From positions 23,832,102 through 23,896,101 of the forward strand of contig OZ022501.1 of NCBI GenBank assembly GCA_963989385.1: DNA of 64,000 bases. The letters run 5' to 3'. Source of the DNA: Ctena decussata. Taxonomy: Eukaryota; Mollusca; Bivalvia; Lucinida; Lucinidae. The first letter of the stretch is position 1, and each line of letters starts with the position of its first letter. Positions 35,701-44,346 of this stretch are shown here, piece by piece. Made by a program: the position numbers and the translations under genes. A model generated the notes under the pieces. That model did not search any database, was not told where the DNA came from, and saw only the letters and a list, made by a program, of their open reading frames with translations.

Positions 35701-38700
35701 GCCTATGACCTTGAAACTTGGTTTGTAGCATCGGGCATGCGGGCCCATAATAGTTTGTACAAATCATGACCTTGCGTTGACCTTGACCTAATTTACGGCA
35801 TGATCAACTTTGGTATGTTAGGCTTTTATATGGGAAAACGCTTAAACTGGATTTCTCAGAAACTAATTAAGTCTAAGGTTTAATACTTGGTATGCATGGT
35901 TGACTAAATGACCAGATGAATATATTATGTCACTAAAGGTCAAGGTCATTCCGTCGGACCATCCGTCGTCAAGATTTTCAAACATCTTCTGTTCTCAAAT
36001 CACTGGGCCGATTGAAGCCAAATTTCATATGCAGCCTCCATGGGTGGGAGGAACGAAAGTTTGTTCGCGGTATCTGGGTCACATGACCAAGATGGCCACC
36101 ACGCCCATATATGGTAAAAAACCGTTCAAAAGTCTTCTTCTCCAGAACCAAAAGGCCTATGACCTTGAAACTTGGTATGTAGCATCGGGCATGCGGGCCC
36201 ATCATAGTTTGTACAAATCATGGCCTTGCGTTGACCTTGACCTAATTTACGGCATGGTCAACTTTGGTATGTTAGGCTTTTATACGGGAAAATGCTTAAA
36301 CAGTGTTTCTTAGAAACTAATTAAGTCTTAGGTTTAATACTTGGTATACATTGTCGACTAAATGACCAGATGAAGATATTATGTCACTGAAGGTCAAGGT
36401 CATTCCGTCAGACCATCCGTCTTCAAGATTTTCAGACATCTTCTCCTCTGAAACCACTGGGCCGATCAAAGCCAAAATTCATATGCAGCCTCCATGGGTT
36501 GGGGGAACGAAAGTTTGTTCGCGGTATCTGGGTCACATGACCAAGATGGCCTCCACGCTCATATATGGTAAAAACCGTTAAAAAATCTTCTTCTCCAGAA
36601 CCAAAAGGCCTAAGACCTTGAAACTTGGTATGTAGCATCGGGCATGCGGGCCCATCATAGTTTGTACAAATCATGACCTTGCGTTGACCTTTACCTAATT
36701 TACGGCATGGTCAACTTTGGTACATTAGGCTTTTATATGGGAAAACGCTTAAACAGTGGATTTCTCAGAAACTATTTAAGTCTAAGGTTTAATACTTGGT
36801 ATACATGGTCGACTAAATGACCAGATGAAGATATTATGTCACTGAAGGTCAAGGTCATTCCATCGGACCATCCGTCGTCAAGATTTTCAAACATCTTCTC
36901 CTCTGAAACCACTTAGCCGATCAAAGCCAAATTTCATATGCAGCCTCCATGGGTTAGGGGAACGAAAGTTTGTTCGCGGTATCTGGGTCACATGACCAAG
37001 ATGGCCGCCTCGCTCATATATGGTAAAAAACGTTCAAAAATCTTCTTCTCCAGAACCAAAAGGCCTATGACCTTGAAACTTGGTATATAGCATTGGGCAT
37101 GCGGGCTTAACATAGTTTATACAAATGATGACCTTGGGTTGACCTTGACCTAATTTAAGGCATGGTCAACTTTGGTATGTTAGGCTTTAATATGGGAAAA
37201 CGCTTAAACAGTGGATTTCTCAAAATCTATTTAAGTCTAAGGTACAATATGTTGTATACATGGTCGACTAAATGACCAGATGAAGATATCATGTCACTAA
37301 AGGTCAAGGTCATTCTGTTGGACCATCCGTCTTCAAGATTTTCAAACATCTTCTCCTCTGAAACCACTGGGGAGATTGAACTAAAATTTCATATGGAGTC
37401 TCAGTGGGATGGGGGTGCGAAAGTTTATACCCGGGGTCTGGGTCACATGACCAAGATGGCCTCCACGCTCATAGATGGTAAAAACCGTTCAAAAATCTTC
37501 ATCTCCAGAACCAAAAGGCCTAAGACCTTGAAACTTGGTATGTAGCATTGGGCATGCGGGCCCATCACAGTTTGTACAAATCATGACCTTGCTTTGACCT
37601 TGACCTAATTTACGGCATGGTTAACTTTGGTATGTTAGGCTTTTATATGGGAAAACGCTTAAACAGTGGATTTCTCAGAAACTAATTAAGTCTAAGGTTT
37701 AATACTTGGTATACATGGTCGACTAAATGACCAGATGAAGATATTATGTCACTGAAGGTCAAGGTCATTCTGCCGGACCATCCGTCTTCAAGATTTTCAA
37801 ACATCTTCTCTGAAACCACTGGGGAGATTGAAGCAAAATTTCATATGGAGTCTCAGTGGGATGGGGGAACAAAAGTTTATACCCTGGGTCTGGGACACAT
37901 GACCAAGATGGCCGCCATGTCCATATATGGTAAAAACCGTTCAAAAATCTTCTTCTCCAGAACAAAAAGGCCTATGACCTTGAAACTTGGTATGTAGCTT
38001 TGGGCATGTTGGCCCATCGTAGTTTATACAAATGATGACCTAGCATTGACCTTGACCTAATTTACGACATGGTCAACTTTGGTATGTTAGGCTTTTATAT
38101 GGGAAAACGCTTATATAGTGGATTTCTCAGAAACTGTTTATGTCTAAGGTACAATATGTGGTATATATGGTCAACTAAATGACCAGATGAAGATATTATG
38201 TCACTGAAGGTCAAGGTCATTTTGTCTGTCTGTCTGTCATCAAGATTTCCAAACATCTTCTCCTCTGAAACTACTGGGGAGATTGAAGCAAAATTTCATA
38301 TGGAGTCTCAGTGGGATGGGGGAACGAAAGTTTATACCCGGGGTCTGGGTCACATGACCAAGATGGCCGCCATGCCCATATATGGTAAAAACCTTTCAAA
38401 AATCTTCTTCTCCAGAACAAAAAGGCGTATGACCTTGAAACTTGGTATGTAGCTTTGGGCATGTTGGGCCATCGTAGTTTATACAAATGATGACCTAGCA
38501 TTGACCTTGACCTAATTTACAACATGGTCAACTTTGGTATGTTAGGCTTTTATATTGGAAAACGCTTATATTGTGGATTTCTCAGAAACTGTTTAAGTCT
38601 AAGGTACAATATGTGGTATATATGGTCAACTAAATGACCAGATGAAGATATTATGTCACTGAAGGTCAAGGTCATTTTGTCTGTCTGTCTGTCTCAAGAT

Positions 38701-39830
38701 TTCCAAACATCTTCTCCTCTGAAACTACTGGGGAGATTGAAGCAAAATTTTATATGGTGTCTCAGTGGGATGGGGGAACTAAAGTTTATACCCGGGGTCT
38801 GGGTCACATGACCAAGATGGCCGCCATGCCCATATATGGTAAAAACCCTTTGAAAATCTTCTTCTCCAGAACCAAAAGGCCTATGGCCTTGAAACTTGGT
38901 GTGTAGCATTGGGCATGCGGGCCCATCATAGTTTATACAAATGGTGACTTTGCGTTGACCTTGACCTAATTTACAACATAGTCAACTTTGGTACGTTAGG
39001 CTTATATATGGGAAAACATTTATACAGTGGATTTCTCAGAAACTATTTAAGTCTAAGGTACAATATGTGGTATAAATGGCCAACTAAATGACCAGATGAA
39101 GATATTATGTCACTGAAGGTCAAGGTCAATTTGTCGGTCTGTCCGTCATCAAGATTTTCAAAACATCTTCTCCTCTGAAACCACTGGTCTGATTGAAGCA
39201 AAATTTCATATGGAGTCTAAGTGTGATCGGGAATAAAAGTTTGTTCTCGGGATCTTGACCAAGATGGCCGACATGCCCTTATATGGTAAAAACCCTTCAA
39301 AATCTTCTTCTCCAGAACCAAAAGGCGTATGACCTTGAAACTTGGTATATAGCTTTGGGCACTCAAGCCCATCATAGTTTATACAAATGATCGTGCGTTT
39401 ACCTTGACCTAATTTATGACACTGTCAACTTTGGTACGTTATGTAGCCTTTTATATGGGAAATGCTTAAACAGTGGATTTTTCAGAAACTATTTAAGTCT
39501 AAGGTACAATATTTGGTATATATGGTTGACTAAATGACCAGATGAAGATATTTTGTCGTTAAAGGTCAAGGTCATTCTTTGACTTTTGTACAAGGTCATT
39601 GAGATTCTGTCACCCGTCAACATTTTCAAACATCTTCTCAGAGGCCACTGGTGTCAATTGAAGCCATATTTCACATGGAGCTTCACCAGCTTAAAGGAAC
39701 CATAGTTTGTTCAGATGGTCTTGGTCACTTGACCAAGATGGCCACCATGCCCATATGTGGTAAAAACTCTTCAAATGTCTTTTTCTCGAGAACAGAAAGG
39801 CCTATAACCTTGAAACTTGGTACCGGTATG
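32740..39830 (+). repeat. 455-bp tandem array, about 15 units, six-unit higher-order repeat
   Basis: The mark ATGTCACTGAAGGTCAAGGT starts units at 33197, 33653, 34108, 34563, 35018, 35473, 35927, 36381, 36836, 37291, 37746, 38198 and about 38651 and 39105. Each unit has 'CTTCTCCTCTGAAACCACTGGGCCGATTGAAGCC', 'GGGTCACATGACCAAGATGGCCGCC', 'CTTCTCCAGAACCAAAAGGCCTATGACCTTGAAACTTGG' and an inverted GACCTTGACCTAAT. Units six apart (2,725-2,730 bp) are far more alike than neighbours. The short frames in each unit (for example 'MSLKVKVI...') are by-products of the repeat, not genes. Confidence 0.9.
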
Positions 39831-39835
39831 AAGCA

Positions 39836-40450
39836 AAAAAGCAAGTAAAAAGGGTCAATTTTGTCCCGAGTGTAACGCAAAAAGTGTGACATTTTTACTA
39901 AAATTGTATCTTAACCTCTTTGCATGATTAAAATGACTGTTTTTAAATATATGTTTTATCATTTAATCAAAAGTTACATTATTGGGCCTTCAGATCAACA
40001 TATTGTTTTGTCTTTAATTTTGATATTGCATGCATGGTGTTCACTTGAATGAGGTTTGGTGAAAAAATGTCCCGAGTGTAACAAATCTGACTAAATTTGT
40101 CAAATTTCTGCAATAAATTGAAGTCAGAAAAAGTTAACCATAATTTTTTACCCCTCATATTGATATGATTGTTTAAATACCACAATCAGCTATTTCCGTT
40201 TAAAGACCTAGGAATAATATGCATCAGAAGTTTCGTTACACTCGGGACAAATAAAATGTGTGTTTTTTCGCACGTTTTGGGTCATAACTCTTGATCTACT
40301 TGACCGAAATGATAAAAATTTTGATCTGCTTGTGCAGAAATCATCTGGCCATCCTATGGATGCTAGTTCAGCAGTTTTGTATCTTTTTACTTTATAAAAT
40401 GTAAGAGAGAGTGTACAGACCCCTAATGTCACACTTTTGACTCATTTTTT
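39836..40450. mobile_element. Fold-back (MITE-like) insert
   Basis: Inverted segments near the ends (AAAAGTGTGACATT at about 39880-39897; its complement at about 40424-40437) and an inner inverted pair GTCCCGAGTGTAACG (39863-39877) / CGTTACACTCGGGAC (40234-40248), with a third direct copy at 40069-40082. It has no coding capacity and lies exactly between the 455-bp array and the DIRS element. Confidence 0.5.
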
Positions 40451-40472
40451 TTAAAACCACCCACATCTGAGA

Positions 40473-41924
40473 ATGCAGAATGTTCGTCTAGCTTCATATC
40501 TAGACGACTGGTTAATAGTAAATCTAATCAGAAAAGTACTCCTTCTCGATCGAGAGACATTGTTGAATCTTCTACACAAATTGGGATTCATAATAAACTG
40601 GGAGAAGTCTGCCTTAATTCCCAGCCAGACAGTAACATACATTGGAGCCCTGTTCAATTTTCAATCAGGAATAGTGCTTCCTACTCCAGAGAGGGTACAA
40701 AAATTATGTTCAGCAGTTCACAAATTAATGAACAGTCGCAGTTCAGCTCGAGATTTTTTGCACACTCTCGGTCTAATGGCCTCTTGTATAGAATTAGTTC
40801 CCAATGCCAGACTATATATGAGACCCATACAATTACATCTCCTCCATTTCTGGAAACCAATCACAGGCGAATTAGAAATGATAGTTCCTGTTACACAACA
40901 CCTAAAGCAACATTTACGTTGGTGGTTAAACCAAGCCAACATTACAAAGGGCAGATCATTAGCCCAGTGGTCAAATTCAATAACTATTACCACAGATGCA
41001 TCCAAAATAGGCTTTGGGGGCCACATGAACAATCAGTTATATCAGGGCATTTGGACCAAAACAGAAGCTCAACAGCACATCAATATGCTGGAATTAGAAG
41101 CTGTCTTTCGTACAATAGCACATTTTCTTCCAGTACTTCAGAATCAGAACGTTCTTTTGAGATGCGACAATACCACAGTAGTACAATATATCAACAAGCA
41201 AGGGGGGACCAAATCTGTCAGTCTCTGTTACAAAGTTTGGGAACTGTTCAAAATGACACTACGCCATGCAATACATATCAAGGCGGCCCATTTATCGGGC
41301 CATCAAAATTTGTTGGCAGACCGGCTGTCACGTCCCATAGTCCGCCCAACCGAATGGACCCTGAACAATCAAGTTCTGGACAAACTGTTTTATTATTGGG
41401 GGAAACCAATGATAGACCTGTTTGCTTCAGAGGACAACAACAAAATGCAGATTTTCTGCACATGGTTTCCATCCCAGAAAGCTTATGCGATAGATGCTCT
41501 GTCAATTCCTTGGAACAACATGGAAGCTTATGCATTTCCTCCAATCTGTCTTGTTCCCAAAGTTCTGGAGCACATGTCTCAGTACCACTGTCAGATACTG
41601 TTAATAGCACCTCAGTGGCCAAGACGCCATTGGTACACAAATCTGTTACAAAAGCTAATAGAATATCCAAGAAGACTTCCCATACAAAACAATCTTCTTC
41701 AGCAACCCAAAACAATGATTTACCATCCAACACCAGAGATATTCAATCTCACAGCATGGCTGCTTTCAACAGAAACTTCAAAAATAAAGGCTTTTCAAAA
41801 GAAACTAGAAAATTGCTCACAGCTTCTTGGCGAGCAGGAACACAACAAGACTATGCTTGCAAATTCAAGAAGTTCAATAGCTGGTGTCATGAACGGCAAA
41901 AAGATCCCTATTCTGCCACTTTAG
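40473..41924 (+). CDS. DIRS reverse transcriptase/RNase H (5'-truncated)
   Basis: 483 residues from the first Met, but the protein is a fragment: the fingers and most of the palm are absent and it begins with the RT catalytic box SYLDDW (residues 7-12). RNase H follows, with 'ITTDASKIGFGG' (about 171-182), 'NMLELEAVFRTI' (about 204-215), 'LRCDNTTVVQYIN' (about 228-240) and 'HLSGHQNLLADRLSR' (about 273-287). After that comes the conserved DIRS segment with 'MIDLFAS' and 'DALSIPWNNMEAYAFPP'. In the family this enzyme copies the element RNA into DNA. It overlaps the recombinase frame in another phase, as is usual for DIRS. A TAA in the same frame at 40452 marks the truncation border. Confidence 0.88.
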   Translation: MQNVRLASYLDDWLIVNLIRKVLLLDRETLLNLLHKLGFIINWEKSALIPSQTVTYIGALFNFQSGIVLPTPERVQKLCSAVHKLMNSRSSARDFLHTLGLMASCIELVPNARLYMRPIQLHLLHFWKPITGELEMIVPVTQHLKQHLRWWLNQANITKGRSLAQWSNSITITTDASKIGFGGHMNNQLYQGIWTKTEAQQHINMLELEAVFRTIAHFLPVLQNQNVLLRCDNTTVVQYINKQGGTKSVSLCYKVWELFKMTLRHAIHIKAAHLSGHQNLLADRLSRPIVRPTEWTLNNQVLDKLFYYWGKPMIDLFASEDNNKMQIFCTWFPSQKAYAIDALSIPWNNMEAYAFPPICLVPKVLEHMSQYHCQILLIAPQWPRRHWYTNLLQKLIEYPRRLPIQNNLLQQPKTMIYHPTPEIFNLTAWLLSTETSKIKAFQKKLENCSQLLGEQEHNKTMLANSRSSIAGVMNGKKIPILPL

Positions 41925-42721
41925 TGGATCGTGCAGATTTTTTGACATATCTGTTCAATTCTGGCCTTCAGTATCGTACAATTGCAGGCTATAGATCTAT
42001 GTTGTCTTCTGTGCTTCTGCCAATAGACAATACACCAGTAGGTCAGCATCCGTATATAATCCGCCTTTTAAAGGGTGTTTTTAACTCTAGACCCCCAGTG
42101 ACAAAATTGCTTCCAGAATGGGATTTATTTAAAGTACTAGACTTATTACAAAAGAGTCCTTTTGAACCTTTAAAACATGCAGATCTGAAATATGTCACAT
42201 TTAAAACTGTTTTTCTTATAGCGATCACAACATTCAGAAGATGTTTGGACCTTCAAGCGTTAAGAATAGGAGAAGATGCTGTCAAAATTCAGAATAGAGG
42301 TGTGACTTTTATCAGAACAGGTTTATCTAAACAAGACTGCCCAGGTCACATTGGAAACAAAATTTTTGTTCCCTGTTATAAAGACAACAAAAAGCTAGAC
42401 CCTAAGAGAGCTCTCTATCATTATTTGAAGAAGACAGAGAGTATTAGAGGTGAAACCCAGTGCAAATTGTTTTTATCAATAGTCAAACCACATCAGCCAG
42501 TTTCCAGACAAACGATTGCTAAGTGGATTGTAAAGACTATCAGACTAGCTTATGATAAGGATGTCAAAGTTAAGGCACATTCTACAAGGGCAATTGGACC
42601 TTCCTGGGCTCTTTTCAAAGGAGCCAGTATGCACTCCATTTTAGATGCTGCAGATTGGTCTAGGGAATCTACTTTCACTAAGTTTTACCTTAGAGATGTA
42701 GAAGTTAAAGTCCTGAATTAA
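40706..42721 (+). CDS. DIRS tyrosine recombinase ORF
   Basis: The open frame is 671 codons from the first Met. The recognisable protein begins near residue 350 (about 41750), and the earlier part is probably only an open overlap with the RT/RNase H frame. The C-terminal half is a phage-integrase-like tyrosine recombinase. It has a core-binding region (around 'LLTASWRAGTQQDYACKFKKF'), a first Arg in 'TTFRRCLDLQAL', the HxxR box in 'KAHSTRAIGPSWALFKGA' and the nucleophile Tyr in 'STFTKFYLRD' close to the C-terminus. In DIRS this enzyme integrates the circular DNA intermediate. The frame ends at a TAA followed by an A run. All catalytic positions I can place are present. Confidence 0.88.
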   Translation: MFSSSQINEQSQFSSRFFAHSRSNGLLYRISSQCQTIYETHTITSPPFLETNHRRIRNDSSCYTTPKATFTLVVKPSQHYKGQIISPVVKFNNYYHRCIQNRLWGPHEQSVISGHLDQNRSSTAHQYAGIRSCLSYNSTFSSSTSESERSFEMRQYHSSTIYQQARGDQICQSLLQSLGTVQNDTTPCNTYQGGPFIGPSKFVGRPAVTSHSPPNRMDPEQSSSGQTVLLLGETNDRPVCFRGQQQNADFLHMVSIPESLCDRCSVNSLEQHGSLCISSNLSCSQSSGAHVSVPLSDTVNSTSVAKTPLVHKSVTKANRISKKTSHTKQSSSATQNNDLPSNTRDIQSHSMAAFNRNFKNKGFSKETRKLLTASWRAGTQQDYACKFKKFNSWCHERQKDPYSATLVDRADFLTYLFNSGLQYRTIAGYRSMLSSVLLPIDNTPVGQHPYIIRLLKGVFNSRPPVTKLLPEWDLFKVLDLLQKSPFEPLKHADLKYVTFKTVFLIAITTFRRCLDLQALRIGEDAVKIQNRGVTFIRTGLSKQDCPGHIGNKIFVPCYKDNKKLDPKRALYHYLKKTESIRGETQCKLFLSIVKPHQPVSRQTIAKWIVKTIRLAYDKDVKVKAHSTRAIGPSWALFKGASMHSILDAADWSRESTFTKFYLRDVEVKVLN

Positions 42722-43207
42722 AAAAAAAAAAAAGGATTGTATATAGTTTTAAATTTCTGCGAGTTGCGTGGGTATTTTTCAACTCAATAACTCGATATTC
42801 AGGTGTACAGATAGGATATGTTGACATGTACATGTGGGAGGATATGGATATGACGTGTACACATGAGAGTGTAGAATATTGTACTTAATGTACAGAAAGT
42901 GTTTGTTTGTGATCCTTAAATGGAATCTGGAGATACGTACAGATTATGAGAACATGTATACTTAGCTATTTGTATTTTGTGTAAAGTATTACTATAAATA
43001 GTACAGATTATGACAACATATATAGTGATAAACTTTGTATTTAATGTGAAGCATTATTATAAAAAAAAAAAATAAAAAATGGATGTAAATACCTGTAAAT
43101 ATTTGAACACTGACTATAAAAGTGATGGTATCGATCATCAGGATAGAGAGGAGACAGTCAAGTCCAGAAAATAAAGCCCAGCCATCCATAAGGTAAGGCT
43201 TTTTAAT
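42722..43207 (+). other. DIRS 3' non-coding region
   Basis: AT-rich region after the recombinase stop, with short self-similar segments ('GTACAGATTATGA.AACAT', 'GTGTAAAGTATTA.TATAAA'). It leads into the complementary region. Confidence 0.7.
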
Positions 43208-43318
43208 CTATCCTGTATGTATATAGATGGTAAGTAGAAAAACGGAACGAAATAAAATTGAAAATTTGATTTTCAAGTTGTAATTTTATGAGAGTTTTTC
43301 TACTTACCATCTACTATT
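43208..43318. repeat. DIRS internal complementary region (hairpin)
   Basis: ATCCTGTATGTATATAGATGGTAAGTAGAAAAAC followed shortly by GAGAGTTTTTCTACTTACCATCT forms an inverted repeat. Its left arm is a direct copy, and its right arm the complement, of the right ITR at 43497-43568. This matches the DIRS arrangement in which an internal region complements the element ends. Confidence 0.8.
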
Positions 43319-43496
43319 TTCCCACCCTCCTCCCCACAAATATTTTTATTTTCTGTGGACTACATGTAGGTAGTTGAACGCACAGGAAATTAAAACTGAT
43401 TTCTTAGCGTCTGATTGATACTGATCATAGGATGATCTGAGTCAGAGAGACGCTTATTAAAGTTTGCGAGTTGTCCGAGCTAGACAAGGGAATTAA

Positions 43497-43568
43497 ATCC
43501 TGTATGTATATAGATGGTAAGTAGAAAAACTCTCTCATAAAATTACAACTTGAAAATCAAATTTTCAA
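43497..43568. repeat. DIRS right inverted terminal repeat
   Basis: ATCCTGTATGTATATAGATG through CTCTCATAAAATTACAACTTGAAAATCAAATTTTCAA. The surrounding repeat core resumes directly at ATTGGCCACGCGCC. Confidence 0.75.
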
Positions 43569-44346
43569 ATTGGCCACGCGCCAGGGGTCATTAGCTCCCA
43601 TAGACTTACATTGGGAAAATCTTCTAAAAACTTCTTTGAAACCATGAGGCCCAGAGCTTATATAATGTACTATGTAGCAATGTCTAGTGGTTCCCAACAC
43701 AAATCCTGCCAATCATGCCCCTGGGGTCCAAATTAGCCATACCCTTGGGGTCATTAGCTCACATTGACTTACAGTGGGAAAATCTTCTTCTCTTAAACCC
43801 AGAGGCCCAGGGCTAACTTCTGTAGTATGTTGCAACATTTAGTGGTCTCCAACTTAAATCCTGCCAACCATGCCCCCCCTGGGATCCAAATTGGCCGTGC
43901 TGCTCCCATAGACTTATAATGGGAAAGACTTCAAAAATCTTGTTTTCTGAAACCATCAGGCTTAGAGCTTACATATTTAGTATGCAGCAATGTCTAGTGA
44001 TCCCCTGCATAAATTCTGCCAATCAAGCACCTGAGGTCCAAACTGGCCACACCCAAGGGTGTCCTTTTGTTTATATAGAGCTATATAGCTAAAGCACCTT
44101 CAAAAATCTTCTTCTATGAAACCATTATAAAGGCCAAGAGCTTTTGTATTTAGTATGTAGCAATGTATAGCGGTCCTCTATATAAATCCTGCCAATCAAG
44201 TCCCTGGGGGTTCAAACTTGCCACACCCCATGAGGTCATAGAATCCTATAGAATTAGCTTACCTGAGCTGGAAGCTTACATTTAGAACTCAGGTGAGTTG
44301 TTGTTGCCCTTGGGCTACTTGTTGTTCAGGTGAGTGGGCCCTCTTG

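Larger units (their letters stand above)
40455..43568 (+). mobile_element. 5'-truncated DIRS retrotransposon
   Basis: The order RT, RNase H, DIRS-type extension, tyrosine recombinase, internal complementary region and right inverted terminal repeat is that of DIRS elements, which integrate with a tyrosine recombinase and leave no target duplication. The left part (gag, start of RT, left ITR) is missing. The RT frame opens only at 40455, just before the catalytic loop. Both remaining ORFs are free of stops, so loss is recent. Confidence 0.9.
32698..44321 (+). mobile_element. Inner HINE of the nest, with 455-bp array, fold-back and DIRS inserts
   Basis: The 5' hairpin AGCTCACCTGAGCC-TTTA-GGCTCATAGGTGAGCT (32698-32730) and GTCC/GTCGTCC runs are followed by the long 455-bp array. 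The 3' end CTCAGGTGAG...TTGCCC-TTGGGCTACTTG has CTTG at 44318-44321. The core just before this end (43569-44250) is of a different type from the 455-bp array, so the nest may include a rearrangement in addition to simple insertion. Confidence 0.5.
30961..44346 (+). mobile_element. Outer HINE of the 31-44 kb nest, GAGCC-AAA-GGCTC type
   Basis: The 5' hairpin is AGCTCACCTGAGCC-AAA-GGCTCAGGGTGAGCT (loop 30975-30977). Nine or so cores of about 170 bp to 32690 follow ('CTTCTTCTCCAGAACTGCTTGGCTCAGATGCTTGAAATTTGGTATGTAGCATTGCC ... CCAAGTTTGTTCAAATGGTGGCCCCAGGGTCCAAAATGG'). The last-in-first-out order of ends pairs it with the terminus CAGGTGAGTGGGCCCT-CTTG (CTTG at 44343-44346). The host J core resumes immediately after. 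Pairing of the ends is inferred. Confidence 0.55.

Noticed and set aside
33197..39848. Series of 65-128-codon plus frames beginning MSLKVKVI and matching minus frames
   Set aside because: They recur with the 455-bp unit and their ends wander between units. They are translations of a non-coding tandem repeat, not a protein family.
40706..41740. First half of the recombinase frame as a separate protein domain
   Set aside because: It overlaps RNase H in another phase, is rich in Ser/Thr/Gln without motifs, and is probably only an open shadow of the RT/RNase H gene.
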